Of a stretch of 64,000 nucleotides of DNA, positions 1 through 7,988 are shown piece by piece. Each line of letters starts with the position of its first letter. The first letter of the stretch is position 1. The translations under genes and the position numbers were made by a program. The notes under the pieces were generated by a model. It saw nothing but the letters and a program-made list of their open reading frames with translations, made no database searches and was not told where the DNA came from. The stretch is from Allochromatium humboldtianum (GTDB taxonomy: Bacteria; Pseudomonadota; Gammaproteobacteria; Chromatiales; Chromatiaceae): contig NZ_JABZEO010000011.1 in NCBI RefSeq assembly GCF_013385175.1, forward strand, positions 1 to 64,000, read 5' to 3'.

Positions 1-392
1 AGGCGATTCAGGAAGCGCGGCGCCCGGTAGCGCGTCTTCCGAGACCGACGTGCCCGGCGGTAGTGACGCCGCAGCGTCAGCGCCTCCCGGATCGCCTGAC
101 CGCGATGCGCCAGTTCTCCGAACCACAGCCCATGCTCCAGGCGCTCGACCGCGCCCGTGTCCGCATCGCCGGTTTCGGATTCGCGCACCAGGGCCAACCC
201 CGTGACGCGACTGCCCGGATCGAGCTTCAGGCGCAGCGGTTGCAGCGCCCCGCCGAGCCGATCTTTCAGCCGAAGGGTGAACGGCGCCAGACGCACCACC
301 ACCGCCCGTCCGCGTTCCAGCAACAGCCGCGCGCGTTTCTCCGTGCACGGCATCAGTGGTTTCTTCTGTTTGTCGAGTACGAATACAGCCAT
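1..392 (-). CDS. iscB: IscB-type RNA-guided endonuclease, N-terminal part (cut by window edge)
   Basis: The minus strand from the ATG at 392 reads without a stop to the window edge, giving 130 codons. Seen: the PLMP motif at residues 12-15 that names the IscB N-terminal domain, a RuvC-I-like segment LKLDPGSRVTGLAL with the candidate catalytic Asp58, and an arginine-rich bridge helix at about residues 101-130 with RRHYRRARRSRKTRYR. This order (PLMP, RuvC-I, bridge helix) is the known start of IscB, the IS200/IS605-associated ancestor of Cas9; the HNH domain and RuvC-II/III would lie outside the window. The protein is expected to use the omegaRNA encoded just upstream to nick or cut DNA. Whether the full gene is intact cannot be seen. 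Confidence 0.9.
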   Translation of the reverse strand, partial: MAVFVLDKQKKPLMPCTEKRARLLLERGRAVVVRLAPFTLRLKDRLGGALQPLRLKLDPGSRVTGLALVRESETGDADTGAVERLEHGLWFGELAHRGQAIREALTLRRHYRRARRSRKTRYRAPRFLNR

Positions 393-664
393 TTCCAGTC
401 CTACCCTTACGGGCCTGGTGACGGGGCTTTACAGCCCGCTCCCCTCGGGAAGGTCTGCAACCGGCTCCCGCCTCGCAGCGGCGATCAGAACCTTCGGCGC
501 TTTACCTTTCGCCTGCATGATCCTGATCTTCCAGAGTCCGGGACTGAGGAAGCATCCCGGAGTGGGTCTCAACGACCTGTTGCAAACGGAGCGGATGTTC
601 ACCGCTGTCCCTGGTCAACCCGGCTTGCGAGTCGCCTCACAAGCCCCCGCCTTCAGGCGGGGGT
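393..664 (-). ncRNA. Probable omegaRNA (HEARO RNA) of the IscB locus
   Basis: About 270 nt directly upstream of iscB hold no convincing reading frame. Read on the minus strand, the stretch opens with a perfect GC-rich hairpin (644-663), continues through several short GC-rich inverted segments, and runs straight into the iscB start. In known IscB loci the omegaRNA occupies this position, with its 5' guide taken from DNA just outside the element end. Here that guide would come from about 665-685, between the hairpin and the permease stop codon. The boundaries are estimates; a covariance-model match to the HEARO family was not run. Confidence 0.7.
644..663. repeat. Terminal GC-rich hairpin of the IscB element
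   Basis: A perfect inverted repeat, CCCCCGCC-TTCA-GGCGGGGG, 8-bp arms with a 4-nt loop. Hairpins of this kind mark IS200/IS605-family element ends and form the first structured part of HEARO RNAs. It probably marks the outer boundary of the element, about 27 bp past the stop codon of the permease gene. Confidence 0.75.
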
Positions 665-689
665 AGTTGACTGCAAGAAATTCCTCGCG

Positions 690-1643
690 TCAGGCAATCA
701 GATTGAATCCCCAGCCGACCAGCGTGAAGGCCACCGCCAGCACCCCGACAAACAGCGCCAGCGCCGGCCAGCGGATGACCTTACGCAGAATCAGCATCTC
801 GGGCAAGGACAGCGCGGCGACACTCATCATCAGGGCCAAGGTCGTACCGACCGCAACCCCCTTGGTCAACATCGCCTCGGCCACCGGGATGACGCCGGTG
901 GCGTTCGAGTAGAGCGGAATCCCCAGCAGTACCGCTGCAGGGACCGTATACCAGGTCTCGCCGCCCAGATGACGGCTCACCCAGTCTGCGGGCACGAAAC
1001 CGTGGAAGAGCGCCCCCACGCCGATCCCGATCAACACCCACAGCCACAGCCGGCGCAGGATCTCGCGCACCTCGGCGAGCGCCTGACGATGACGTCCCCG
1101 CAGACTCCGATCCGGCTCGACGCGATTGGCCTCGCCCAGACGGATCTTCCAGACATAATCCTCGACCCAGCGCTCGGGCCGAAACCGCTGCATGACGATC
1201 CCGCCGAACCAGGCCACCGTCAGACCGGCGAGCACATAGAGCGTGGTCAGCTTCCAGCCCAGCACCCCGACCAGGATGACGACGGCCACCTCGTTGATCA
1301 TCGGGCTGGCGATCAGGAACGAAAAGGTCACGCCCAGCGGAATCCCGGCCTCGACGAAGCCGATGAACAGCGGCACCGAGGAACAGGAACAAAAGGGCGT
1401 GACCGCACCCAGCGTGACCGCCATCCCGCGCGCCTGCCAGTCAGGACGCCCGCGCACGAACTCGCGCACCCGCTCTGGCGAGAGCATGGCGCGCAGCAGA
1501 CCCATCACATAGATGACGACGACCAGGAGCACGAAGATCTTGGCCACGTCCATGACGAAAAAATGAACCGCCGCGCCCAGGGCCGAGGCCGGCTCCAGAT
1601 GCAGCAGCCGGAAGGCGATCAGTGCGCCGAGTGCGTCGAACAT
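690..1643 (-). CDS. Permease of the ArsP_1 / YraQ (DUF318) family
   Basis: A 317-residue polytopic inner-membrane protein with about eight hydrophobic segments. The hallmark TPFCSCSSVPLF sits after the second membrane segment and a second conserved stretch, LYSNATGVIPVAE, lies in the C-terminal half; both are typical of PF03773. Some members export trivalent organoarsenicals, but most have no known substrate. The ATG at 1643 is chosen because homologues begin near MFDALG; an in-frame ATG at 1802 would add 53 residues with little family character. It is the last gene of the molybdoenzyme group and lies about 190 bp past the HybE-like gene, so co-transcription is plausible but not certain. Confidence 0.8.
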   Translation of the reverse strand: MFDALGALIAFRLLHLEPASALGAAVHFFVMDVAKIFVLLVVVIYVMGLLRAMLSPERVREFVRGRPDWQARGMAVTLGAVTPFCSCSSVPLFIGFVEAGIPLGVTFSFLIASPMINEVAVVILVGVLGWKLTTLYVLAGLTVAWFGGIVMQRFRPERWVEDYVWKIRLGEANRVEPDRSLRGRHRQALAEVREILRRLWLWVLIGIGVGALFHGFVPADWVSRHLGGETWYTVPAAVLLGIPLYSNATGVIPVAEAMLTKGVAVGTTLALMMSVAALSLPEMLILRKVIRWPALALFVGVLAVAFTLVGWGFNLIA

Positions 1644-1833
1644 CGTATTCAGGCTTCGGTTTCTGTAGCGAGGCCGAGGCGCGTGGGTCGATTCGACATC
1701 GCCGCCAGCGCGCGCGTCCTCGATGAAGGGTGATTGGGTATGCGCGACCGCGACCGTCTCGCGCAGGATGGTGCGGATCCAGTCCGGCAAATTGGGATGC
1801 AAACGATAGTGTATCTGTTCCTACCAGGATCGA

Positions 1834-2400
1834 TCATTCGTTATTGGCAGGCCGTAAGCGGCGAAAGAGTTCACGCCGCGAAATTTCCTTCTGCATCGGG
1901 CAATCGCGGCGTGCGGCCTCCATGTTCTCGTCGCGCACGCGGATGACCTCGCTCCAGCGCTCGAAGACGGCGTCAGCGTCGCGATAGGGTTCCATGCTCA
2001 GACACAGCGGTTGCAGCAGATAGTGCCCGAGCCGTTCGTGGTAGCCGAGATGGGCCTGTTGCGACTGGCCGAACAGATCGAAGCTCAGACGCGGCCCCAG
2101 GACCAGATACCCGGCGTCCGCGCGCTCGGCGGCTGACCAGCCTTCGGGCAACGCGAGCGGCGGCGCACGGTCGGGGAACAGCAGACGCGCCAGCATCCAG
2201 GGCGTCAGCAGCAACAGCACACGCCAGTCCTCGACCCGGCGCAGGGCGCGGACCTCGATCGGCAGGGCCATGTTGAGCATGGGATCGCCAGCCAGCGTTT
2301 CCCTGAGGAGGCGTTCGTGGATCGCGACGACCGCTGCGCTCAGCGCCTGATCTTCGGCCAGATCCTCGGCACAGAGGCGCCACGCGGTTTCAGACGTCAT
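1834..2400 (-). CDS. HybE-like chaperone (PF11939 type)
   Basis: 188 residues. The central pattern (PMLNMALPIEVRAL, then VLLLLTPWMLARLLFP, then a C-terminal ISRRELFRRL) resembles the HybE family, proteins that assist assembly or Tat export of the large subunit of [NiFe] hydrogenase. No hydrogenase gene is in the window; instead the gene overlaps the TorD-like gene by 11 bp and follows the molybdoenzyme operon, so I infer it serves that enzyme. Similar proteins do occur outside hydrogenase loci. The family call rests on pattern recognition without an alignment. Confidence 0.55.
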   Translation of the reverse strand: MTSETAWRLCAEDLAEDQALSAAVVAIHERLLRETLAGDPMLNMALPIEVRALRRVEDWRVLLLLTPWMLARLLFPDRAPPLALPEGWSAAERADAGYLVLGPRLSFDLFGQSQQAHLGYHERLGHYLLQPLCLSMEPYRDADAVFERWSEVIRVRDENMEAARRDCPMQKEISRRELFRRLRPANNE

Positions 2401-2962
2401 CCGAATGCTCCGACGCTTGATCGTCGTCCGTCGGACAGAGCCGCGCCAAACGCTCGCCGAGACCGCGATAGAGTGCTAAGTCCGCCTGTGTCTGTAGATC
2501 GCGGGCAAAACGCGGCAGCCAGCGGCATAGATGGTTGCTCCACAGTTCGGCGGCCAGCGTACCGGCCAGACAATCCGTGTCGCCCTCACCCGACCCCGCA
2601 TCCAGCAGATAGGCCGCGAACTCCAGTTGCGTGCCCAGATAGTCGGGCGGCGTCTCGCCGGCTTCCAGACCGGCACGCCGATAGAGTCCCTGGAGATCCA
2701 GTGCCGCCGTGCCGCCCATGTTGCCCTGCCGATAGGCCGACTCGAACGGCGGACAGGGTGTCTTGGGGTAGCCGCTGACGAACAGCCGCGTGTGTTCGGC
2801 CTGCCAGCGCTCCAGCGGCAGGGATTCCAACTCGGCGACCGGCTCCACGAGCCAGGGTTCGGCATCAGCGATCTCGCGCAGAGCTTCCAAGGCGCCCGTT
2901 TCCGGCATCGCCAGCAACATGGCGAGTCGGCGCAGATGACTCGGGTCTTGGTCGAATGTCAT
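2390..2962 (-). CDS. TorD/DmsD-family molybdoenzyme chaperone
   Basis: 190 residues, the usual size for the family. The central block with PPFESAYRQGNMGG and the later PPDYLGTQLEFAAYLL match the TorD signature. These cytoplasmic chaperones bind the Tat signal peptide of a molybdopterin enzyme and hold the apoprotein until the cofactor is inserted. The likely client is the Tat-signal-bearing catalytic subunit at 4664-7438. The gene is separated from the NrfD-like gene by about 100 bp that contain a strong inverted repeat, which may reduce its expression relative to the enzyme subunits. Confidence 0.85.
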   Translation of the reverse strand: MTFDQDPSHLRRLAMLLAMPETGALEALREIADAEPWLVEPVAELESLPLERWQAEHTRLFVSGYPKTPCPPFESAYRQGNMGGTAALDLQGLYRRAGLEAGETPPDYLGTQLEFAAYLLDAGSGEGDTDCLAGTLAAELWSNHLCRWLPRFARDLQTQADLALYRGLGERLARLCPTDDDQASEHSDDV

Positions 2963-3014
2963 GGGATGGTCTTGGGTGATTTCCAGAACACGGATTCTCG
3001 TAGGCTGTGGTGAG

Positions 3015-3056
3015 CGTAACGAACCGCCTCATTTGTGATCGATGCGGTTCGTTACG
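3015..3056. repeat. 13-bp perfect inverted repeat (REP-like)
   Basis: CGTAACGAACCGC at 3015-3027 is mirrored by GCGGTTCGTTACG at 3044-3056 around a 16-nt loop, between the NrfD-like and TorD-like genes. There is no T-run, so it is not an ordinary rho-independent terminator. It may be a repetitive extragenic palindrome or a remnant of a miniature element. Confidence 0.7.
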
Positions 3057-3066
3057 GCGTCGCCCC

Positions 3067-4026
3067 TCACCAGGGATAGGCATAGACTCCGGCATACATG
3101 AAGTAATGCCGCAGCAGATAGCCGCCGGCCAGCACCAGCACCGCTGCCGTCAGGATCGGCACCCGACTGGCCCAGCCGCGCATCACGCCCTTGAGTTCGA
3201 GCAGGAAGGGCACGATCAGACCGAAGCCGATGAAGCCGATCAGCCAGCCGTAGTCGTTCCACAGCAGTTCCATCGAGCGCACGCCGGACTCCGAGCCGTT
3301 CTTGAGGTACTGATAGAGCGAGAACAGGATCACCAGCTCGGCGGCGATCAGCACCAGATCGATGCGCTCATAGAGCACCCGCACGTGCTCGTCGGCCTGA
3401 TCGTGCAGCAGGGTATACATCAGCACCAGCAGGAACGCCATCGCGGTGGAGAAGGCCGAGACCGTGAACAGCAGCGGCACCGCCGGATTGTGCCACAACG
3501 CCACCGCCGGGAAGGATTGCAGCAGCAGTCCGGTATACACGGCCACACCCACCCCATTGATGACCGCCAGCCAGCCGACACTGCGATGAAAACTCTGCAC
3601 CAGCTTAGCCGTACCGATGACGAACGGCTTGTCGATCAGGTCGCGGATGCCCGGCACCTTGCGCGGAAACTCGGTCTCGCGCACATAGGGCAGCGCATAG
3701 AGAACGCCCCAAACCATCATCCAGATGATGAACTGTGTGCCCCAGGCGATCCAGGCCGTCGACTGATCGAGCATCGCCATCGGATTGAGGATGGTCAGCA
3801 CCGCCGTCTTGTCGAGCAGATGGCCGAACAGCATCAGCGAACCGAGCGCCAGCAGCACCACGCCCGCGCCCGCGCCCCAGATCACCAGCGCGCGGTTGGG
3901 CTTGAGATACATATCGGTCAGAAAGGTCACGGCCAGCGTCGCCGCACCCAGACCGCCGAAGTAGAGATAGATGGCGAGCCACCAGGTCCACATGTCCTGG
4001 GTCGCATAGGTCATGTTGACGTCCAT
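3067..4026 (-). CDS. NrfD/PsrC-type quinol-interacting membrane subunit
   Basis: 319 residues with about eight to nine predicted membrane helices, the size and hydrophobic profile of NrfD/PsrC proteins. This subunit would exchange electrons between the membrane quinone pool and the iron-sulfur subunit, anchoring the molybdoenzyme. The start at 4026 is preceded by a GGAGGGG ribosome-binding site and lies only 3 bp from the end of the iron-sulfur gene, so the two are co-transcribed and probably translationally linked. Confidence 0.88.
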   Translation of the reverse strand: MDVNMTYATQDMWTWWLAIYLYFGGLGAATLAVTFLTDMYLKPNRALVIWGAGAGVVLLALGSLMLFGHLLDKTAVLTILNPMAMLDQSTAWIAWGTQFIIWMMVWGVLYALPYVRETEFPRKVPGIRDLIDKPFVIGTAKLVQSFHRSVGWLAVINGVGVAVYTGLLLQSFPAVALWHNPAVPLLFTVSAFSTAMAFLLVLMYTLLHDQADEHVRVLYERIDLVLIAAELVILFSLYQYLKNGSESGVRSMELLWNDYGWLIGFIGFGLIVPFLLELKGVMRGWASRVPILTAAVLVLAGGYLLRHYFMYAGVYAYPW

Positions 4027-4029
4027 CGT

Positions 4030-4647
4030 TCAGCCCCTCCAGCGGATATCGTCGATGTAATACACGTTTGGCCGGGTGCCGATGTGCGGCATCAGCGCCC
4101 GTGCCGCGCCGCTCGCGACCATTTGAGCGACCGGATCATTGGGGTCGTCGAGATCGCCGAACATCCGCGATGAACCGACACAGGTCTCGACACAGGCCGG
4201 CTTACGGCCCTGCTCGACCAGATGATCGCAGAAGGAGCACTTGTCCATGCTCGGACTGCTGCGCCGATAGTCCGAGCCGTAGAACTCGCGTCCTTCACGC
4301 ATGTCGCGCCGCGTGACCGGAACGCGCGCATGATAGGGACAGGCCATGGCGCAGGCGCCGCAGCCCATGCACAGATCCTGGTCGACGAAGACGATGCCGT
4401 TGGCCTTCTTCTGGGTCGCGCCGGTCGGACAGACGGTCATGCAGGGCGGGTTGTCGCAGTGGTTGCACAGCCGCGGGAAGAAGCGCCGCTGCACGTCCGA
4501 GCCGAGACCGATCTCCTTGTCATGCACATAGGTGCGCCACTTGTTCTTGTCCCAGACCGGGGTCTGGTTCTCCATCGCGCAGGCGGCCATGCAGGCATTG
4601 CAGCCGACGCAGGTGTTGAGGTCGATGACCATTGCATAGTGAGTCAT
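4030..4647 (-). CDS. Four-cluster ferredoxin-type electron-transfer subunit (PsrB/PhsB/DmsB family)
   Basis: 205 residues with four cysteine groups: CVGCNACMAAC at 13-23, CNHCDNPPCMTVCP, CMGCGACAMACP, and CSFCDHLVEQGRKPAC with a following cysteine. This is the arrangement of 16Fe-16S subunits that pass electrons between the molybdopterin subunit and the NrfD-type anchor. It has no signal peptide, as usual for subunits carried through Tat with their partner. Gaps of 16 bp to the catalytic gene and 3 bp to the membrane gene make a compact three-gene operon. Confidence 0.92.
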   Translation of the reverse strand: MTHYAMVIDLNTCVGCNACMAACAMENQTPVWDKNKWRTYVHDKEIGLGSDVQRRFFPRLCNHCDNPPCMTVCPTGATQKKANGIVFVDQDLCMGCGACAMACPYHARVPVTRRDMREGREFYGSDYRRSSPSMDKCSFCDHLVEQGRKPACVETCVGSSRMFGDLDDPNDPVAQMVASGAARALMPHIGTRPNVYYIDDIRWRG

Positions 4648-4663
4648 GGGTCAGAAGCCTCCT

Positions 4664-7438
4664 TCAGGCCCGGTTGACGCGGACGGTGAACTCCTGCGAG
4701 CGGAAGCCCGCGACCACCGGCTCGACCTGATAGGGGATGAGCTTGCTGGTGGCGGTGCCGTCGCCGTGGGTGCGCGACAGCGCCTTGTTCTCGACGCCGA
4801 ACGAGCTGTAGACGAAGAGGACGTCCGGATGGATCAGGCGCGTCACATAAGCGTGTCCCGTGGTCTGCTGGCCGGACTGGGTGTTGGTCAGCTGGATCGG
4901 ATCGCCCATCGCGATCCCCAGCCGCTCGGCGCGCTCGGGATGGATCCAGACGCCCTTGTAGACGTCGCTCTTGAACTCGTTGATCGCCGAGAGCACCGGA
5001 TTGTTGCTGTTGGTCGAGGCGTGCGAGACGGTCGGCGTCTTGCCGTAGGTGAAATAGAACTCGTCCTTGGCCAGGGGTGCGGCGATCTCGCGCGGCGAGC
5101 CGGAGCGCAACTGGATCGGGACATCACCCGCCAGCACATTGAAGTTCGGCGCCGTGTGACCGCCGTCACGCAACTGGCGCATCAGGCTGGAGAAGAACTC
5201 GACCCGTCCGCTCTCGGTCGGCACCGGCATCTTCCAGGGCATGGCGTGCTCTTCGAGGATCTGCTCGCGGTCGATCTCGTGATAGACGCCCTTGGCACGC
5301 AGAACGCGGTCGATGTGATCGGGCGAGACCCCGAGCCGTTCGGCGGCCTGATCGAAGGCGACCTCGCGACAGGCGAGCTGATAGGCGCCTTTCTTCATGG
5401 TCTGACGGTTGCGTTCGAGCGCGGCCTTGATCGGCGCGGCCTTGAGGCCCGTCAGCTTCTCCACCCAGTCGTGGAAGGTATCGGTGTTGCCCGAGATGAT
5501 CTCGGTCATCTTGAGCAGGATGTCGGCCGTCTCCTCGGTGTCGTAGAGCGGCGGAATCGCCGCGTAGCGCGTGGTCAACGCCAGATCGTGGTTGACGCCG
5601 TTGCCGTAGAGGGTCGGCTCGTCACGCTCCAGATAGGTGGTGTTGGGCAGGATGACGTCGGCATAGGGCGCGGTGTCCGAGGGCAGCACCTCGATCATCA
5701 CCACCAGCTCGACGTTCTCGTGGCTCAGGGTCTCCTTCCAGCGCGAGTCGGGATAATAGTGACGCACCGGATTGGAGGCATTGATCAGGAAGGCGCGGGT
5801 CAGATAGGGCTCGTCGTTGAACTTGACCCGCCCCTCGACCGATTCGCGCAGTCCGGACTCGGTCATCACCGGCAGCGCGACATTGAAATGCCCGGCCGCC
5901 TTCTCCTGCGCGTTCCAGGCCCAGGTCCAACCCGGACGCCCGTGCGAGAAGTTCTCGCCTTTGGACAGGGCGCCGATCACCATCTTGGCGAAGGCCATGC
6001 CGGCGAGCGTGGCCAGCGGTGAGCCCATCTCATAGCCATGTTCCATGGCCTCGTACATGTGCGCGGCCTTGTGATGGACCTCGGCGGAGTTCATCCAGCC
6101 GCCGACGCGGTCGAGTCCGCCGGTGAGCGCCTGGATCATGGCCTGGACGCGGCGCGTCATCATGATGTTGCCGTAGCGCGCGCCATGCCAGCCCGGATCG
6201 ATGATCGCCGGGCGCGTAGTACCGAACTCATGGGCGATGCGTTCGATGACCTCGGCGTCAATGCCGGTGATGTCGGCGGCCCATTTGGCGGTGTAGGGTT
6301 CGAGTTCCTGGAGCTGGGCCTCGAACACCGTCATCAGCGCCCGTCCGTCGAGGCTGTAATCCTTGGGCGTCCTGAGCGCCGGGGTGAAGGCATTGCCGTC
6401 GACATCGACCGTATTGTCGTTGCCGAAGGCGGCGACCGTGCGTACCTCGTCGCTCCCCTCGACCCGCACCCTGGGCCGCCCCTGCTCGTCGGTCAGCAAT
6501 CGCAGCTCGCCGGCCTCGTCGCGATAGGCGAGGAAAGGCATGTTGCTGTGCTTGCGCAGGAACGCGGCATCGTAGAATCCCTCGTCCATCAGGATGCGCA
6601 TCATGGCCAGCAGGAACGGCAGGTCGGTGCCGGGCCGGATCTGGATCCATTCATCCGCCTTGGCCGCCGTCTCCGAGCGGCGCGGATCGAGCGAGACGAT
6701 CTTCGCGCCCTTCTTGCGCCCCTGGGCGAAACGCACCATGCGACAAGTCGAGACCGCGCCGATGGAGGCATTGTTGCCCATGAAGAGGATGTACTTGGCA
6801 TTGTCGAAGTCCGGCAGCATCTCGTCGTGGATGTTGAAGTTGCCGGTGACGAGATCCGTGCCCAGGTGCCCCGTGGTGACGCAGTGCTGCATCGGCGAGG
6901 CGACGATATTGGGCACCTCGTTGGCCATGGCGAAGGGCACGGCCCAGCTCATGTAGAACACGCACGAGGTCCAGCCGCCGACCATGGTCCACTCCCAGGG
7001 CTGGATCGCGGCGGCCTGGGTCTTCTTGGCGATGTAGTCGTAAGCCTCTTCCCAGCTCGCGGCGCGGAAGGCGTATTCGCCGCGCTTGGAACCCTCGACG
7101 CGGATCAGCGGCGTCTTGAGACGGTCGGTGTCATAGGTCTGGCGCAGTCCAGCCTGGCCGCGCGCGCAGATCTTGCCGCGATTGAGGGTCGAATGCGGAT
7201 TGCCGTCGAGCTTGACGACGCGCTTCTCGCCGTTGCGGGTGTGGGTCGTGACCTTGAGGTTGCACAGCGAGGAGCAGAAGTTGCAGATGCTGTAGGAGAC
7301 CTCTTCGATGGTCTCGTCTTTGGCGGCGGCGGTCTTGACGAACTGGGTGGCGGGCGACAGGAGTGTCAGCCCGGCCGCGCCATAACCCGTGGTTTTCAGG
7401 AAGGCACGGCGGGAGAGGCGTGGAATGCTCCAAGCCAT
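4664..7438 (-). CDS. Tat-exported molybdopterin oxidoreductase, catalytic subunit (PsrA/PhsA/TtrA-like)
   Basis: 924 residues from the ATG at 7438, which has a GGAGGA site 7 nt upstream. The N-terminus has a Tat signal (SRRAFLK at 9-15 and a hydrophobic stretch). Cysteines 52, 55, 59 and 91 would bind a 4Fe-4S cluster, and Cys186 in QHCVTTG is the likely molybdenum ligand, placing it with the cysteine-ligated periplasmic enzymes. It is longer than typical PsrA or PhsA (about 760) and shorter than TtrA (about 1,020). With the ferredoxin and NrfD subunits it forms a quinone-linked enzyme facing the periplasm. The substrate (polysulfide, thiosulfate, tetrathionate, another sulfur oxyanion or a metalloid oxyanion) is not resolved. 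The cytoplasmic sulfite-oxidising SoeA of purple sulfur bacteria lacks a Tat signal, so this is probably a different enzyme. Confidence 0.85.
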   Translation of the reverse strand: MAWSIPRLSRRAFLKTTGYGAAGLTLLSPATQFVKTAAAKDETIEEVSYSICNFCSSLCNLKVTTHTRNGEKRVVKLDGNPHSTLNRGKICARGQAGLRQTYDTDRLKTPLIRVEGSKRGEYAFRAASWEEAYDYIAKKTQAAAIQPWEWTMVGGWTSCVFYMSWAVPFAMANEVPNIVASPMQHCVTTGHLGTDLVTGNFNIHDEMLPDFDNAKYILFMGNNASIGAVSTCRMVRFAQGRKKGAKIVSLDPRRSETAAKADEWIQIRPGTDLPFLLAMMRILMDEGFYDAAFLRKHSNMPFLAYRDEAGELRLLTDEQGRPRVRVEGSDEVRTVAAFGNDNTVDVDGNAFTPALRTPKDYSLDGRALMTVFEAQLQELEPYTAKWAADITGIDAEVIERIAHEFGTTRPAIIDPGWHGARYGNIMMTRRVQAMIQALTGGLDRVGGWMNSAEVHHKAAHMYEAMEHGYEMGSPLATLAGMAFAKMVIGALSKGENFSHGRPGWTWAWNAQEKAAGHFNVALPVMTESGLRESVEGRVKFNDEPYLTRAFLINASNPVRHYYPDSRWKETLSHENVELVVMIEVLPSDTAPYADVILPNTTYLERDEPTLYGNGVNHDLALTTRYAAIPPLYDTEETADILLKMTEIISGNTDTFHDWVEKLTGLKAAPIKAALERNRQTMKKGAYQLACREVAFDQAAERLGVSPDHIDRVLRAKGVYHEIDREQILEEHAMPWKMPVPTESGRVEFFSSLMRQLRDGGHTAPNFNVLAGDVPIQLRSGSPREIAAPLAKDEFYFTYGKTPTVSHASTNSNNPVLSAINEFKSDVYKGVWIHPERAERLGIAMGDPIQLTNTQSGQQTTGHAYVTRLIHPDVLFVYSSFGVENKALSRTHGDGTATSKLIPYQVEPVVAGFRSQEFTVRVNRA

Positions 7439-7584
7439 GAGGATGTCCTCCGAGATGGTCGATAGGATCCCGGGTCTTGGCCGCGGGATTCGGGTGTCTT
7501 GCGCACTGTGAGCCGGCAAGCGTGGGCCGGTCGGCAACATTACGGCAAGCGCCCGTTCTGGGTCTATCGGAAGATTCGGATTGC

Positions 7585-7598
7585 TTGATATGGGTCAA
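7585..7598. promoter_or_regulatory. FNR/CRP-like binding site upstream of the molybdoenzyme operon
   Basis: TTGATATGGGTCAA matches the FNR/Anr consensus TTGAT-N4-ATCAA at nine of ten defined positions. It sits about 150 bp upstream of the catalytic gene. A weak -10-like TAGACC (7561-7566 on the minus strand) lies at a distance that suits a class II FNR-activated promoter. The rest of the 325-bp divergent region (7439-7763) shows nothing else I can name. Confidence 0.5.
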
Positions 7599-7763
7599 TT
7601 GCGGGACATTGGAGGAGGGCCGGCGGTGCGGGCAAACTGCACGCCTTGTGGCACGAGGGCGCCGCCTACGCTACCTTGAAAAACCGTCCAGCCGCAGGAT
7701 ATAGGCACACTCGTGCCCGTATCTCCAAGAAATGCACCCAATCTGAACCTGGAAACCAGAGAC

Positions 7764-7982
7764 ATGCCGTACTTCGTCTACAAGATCTCCCCGCCCCGCC
7801 AACTGGAGCATCTCGACACCGTCGAGCAGTATCAGCGCGCACGCGAACTGGTGCGCGAACGGCGTCAGACCGAGCCGCGCGAGACGGGCGTGGAGTATCG
7901 TTTGATCTTCGCGCGTCAGCAGGGCGAGGCCGAGCGTCTGCTCTCGACCCCGCGTGACACGCGCGTGATCGGCGAAGACTGA
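7764..7982 (+). CDS. Small conserved-looking hypothetical protein
   Basis: 72 residues from the ATG at 7764 (begins MPYFVYKI). Charged and rich in Arg, Glu and Gln, with a probable helical middle and no membrane segment or recognisable domain. It is divergent from the molybdoenzyme operon and convergent, 6 bp away, with the lytic transglycosylase gene. An in-frame ATG at 7713 would add 17 residues that look non-coding. Function unknown. Confidence 0.6.
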   Translation: MPYFVYKISPPRQLEHLDTVEQYQRARELVRERRQTEPRETGVEYRLIFARQQGEAERLLSTPRDTRVIGED

Positions 7983-7988
7983 GCCGAA

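Noticed and set aside
63-1733. Long plus-strand frame of 556 codons
   Set aside because: It is antisense to the permease, the omegaRNA and iscB; composition and lack of motifs mark it as a shadow.
4664-7438. Assignment as sulfite-oxidising SoeA
   Set aside because: SoeA of purple sulfur bacteria is cytoplasmic and lacks a Tat signal; this protein has a clear one.
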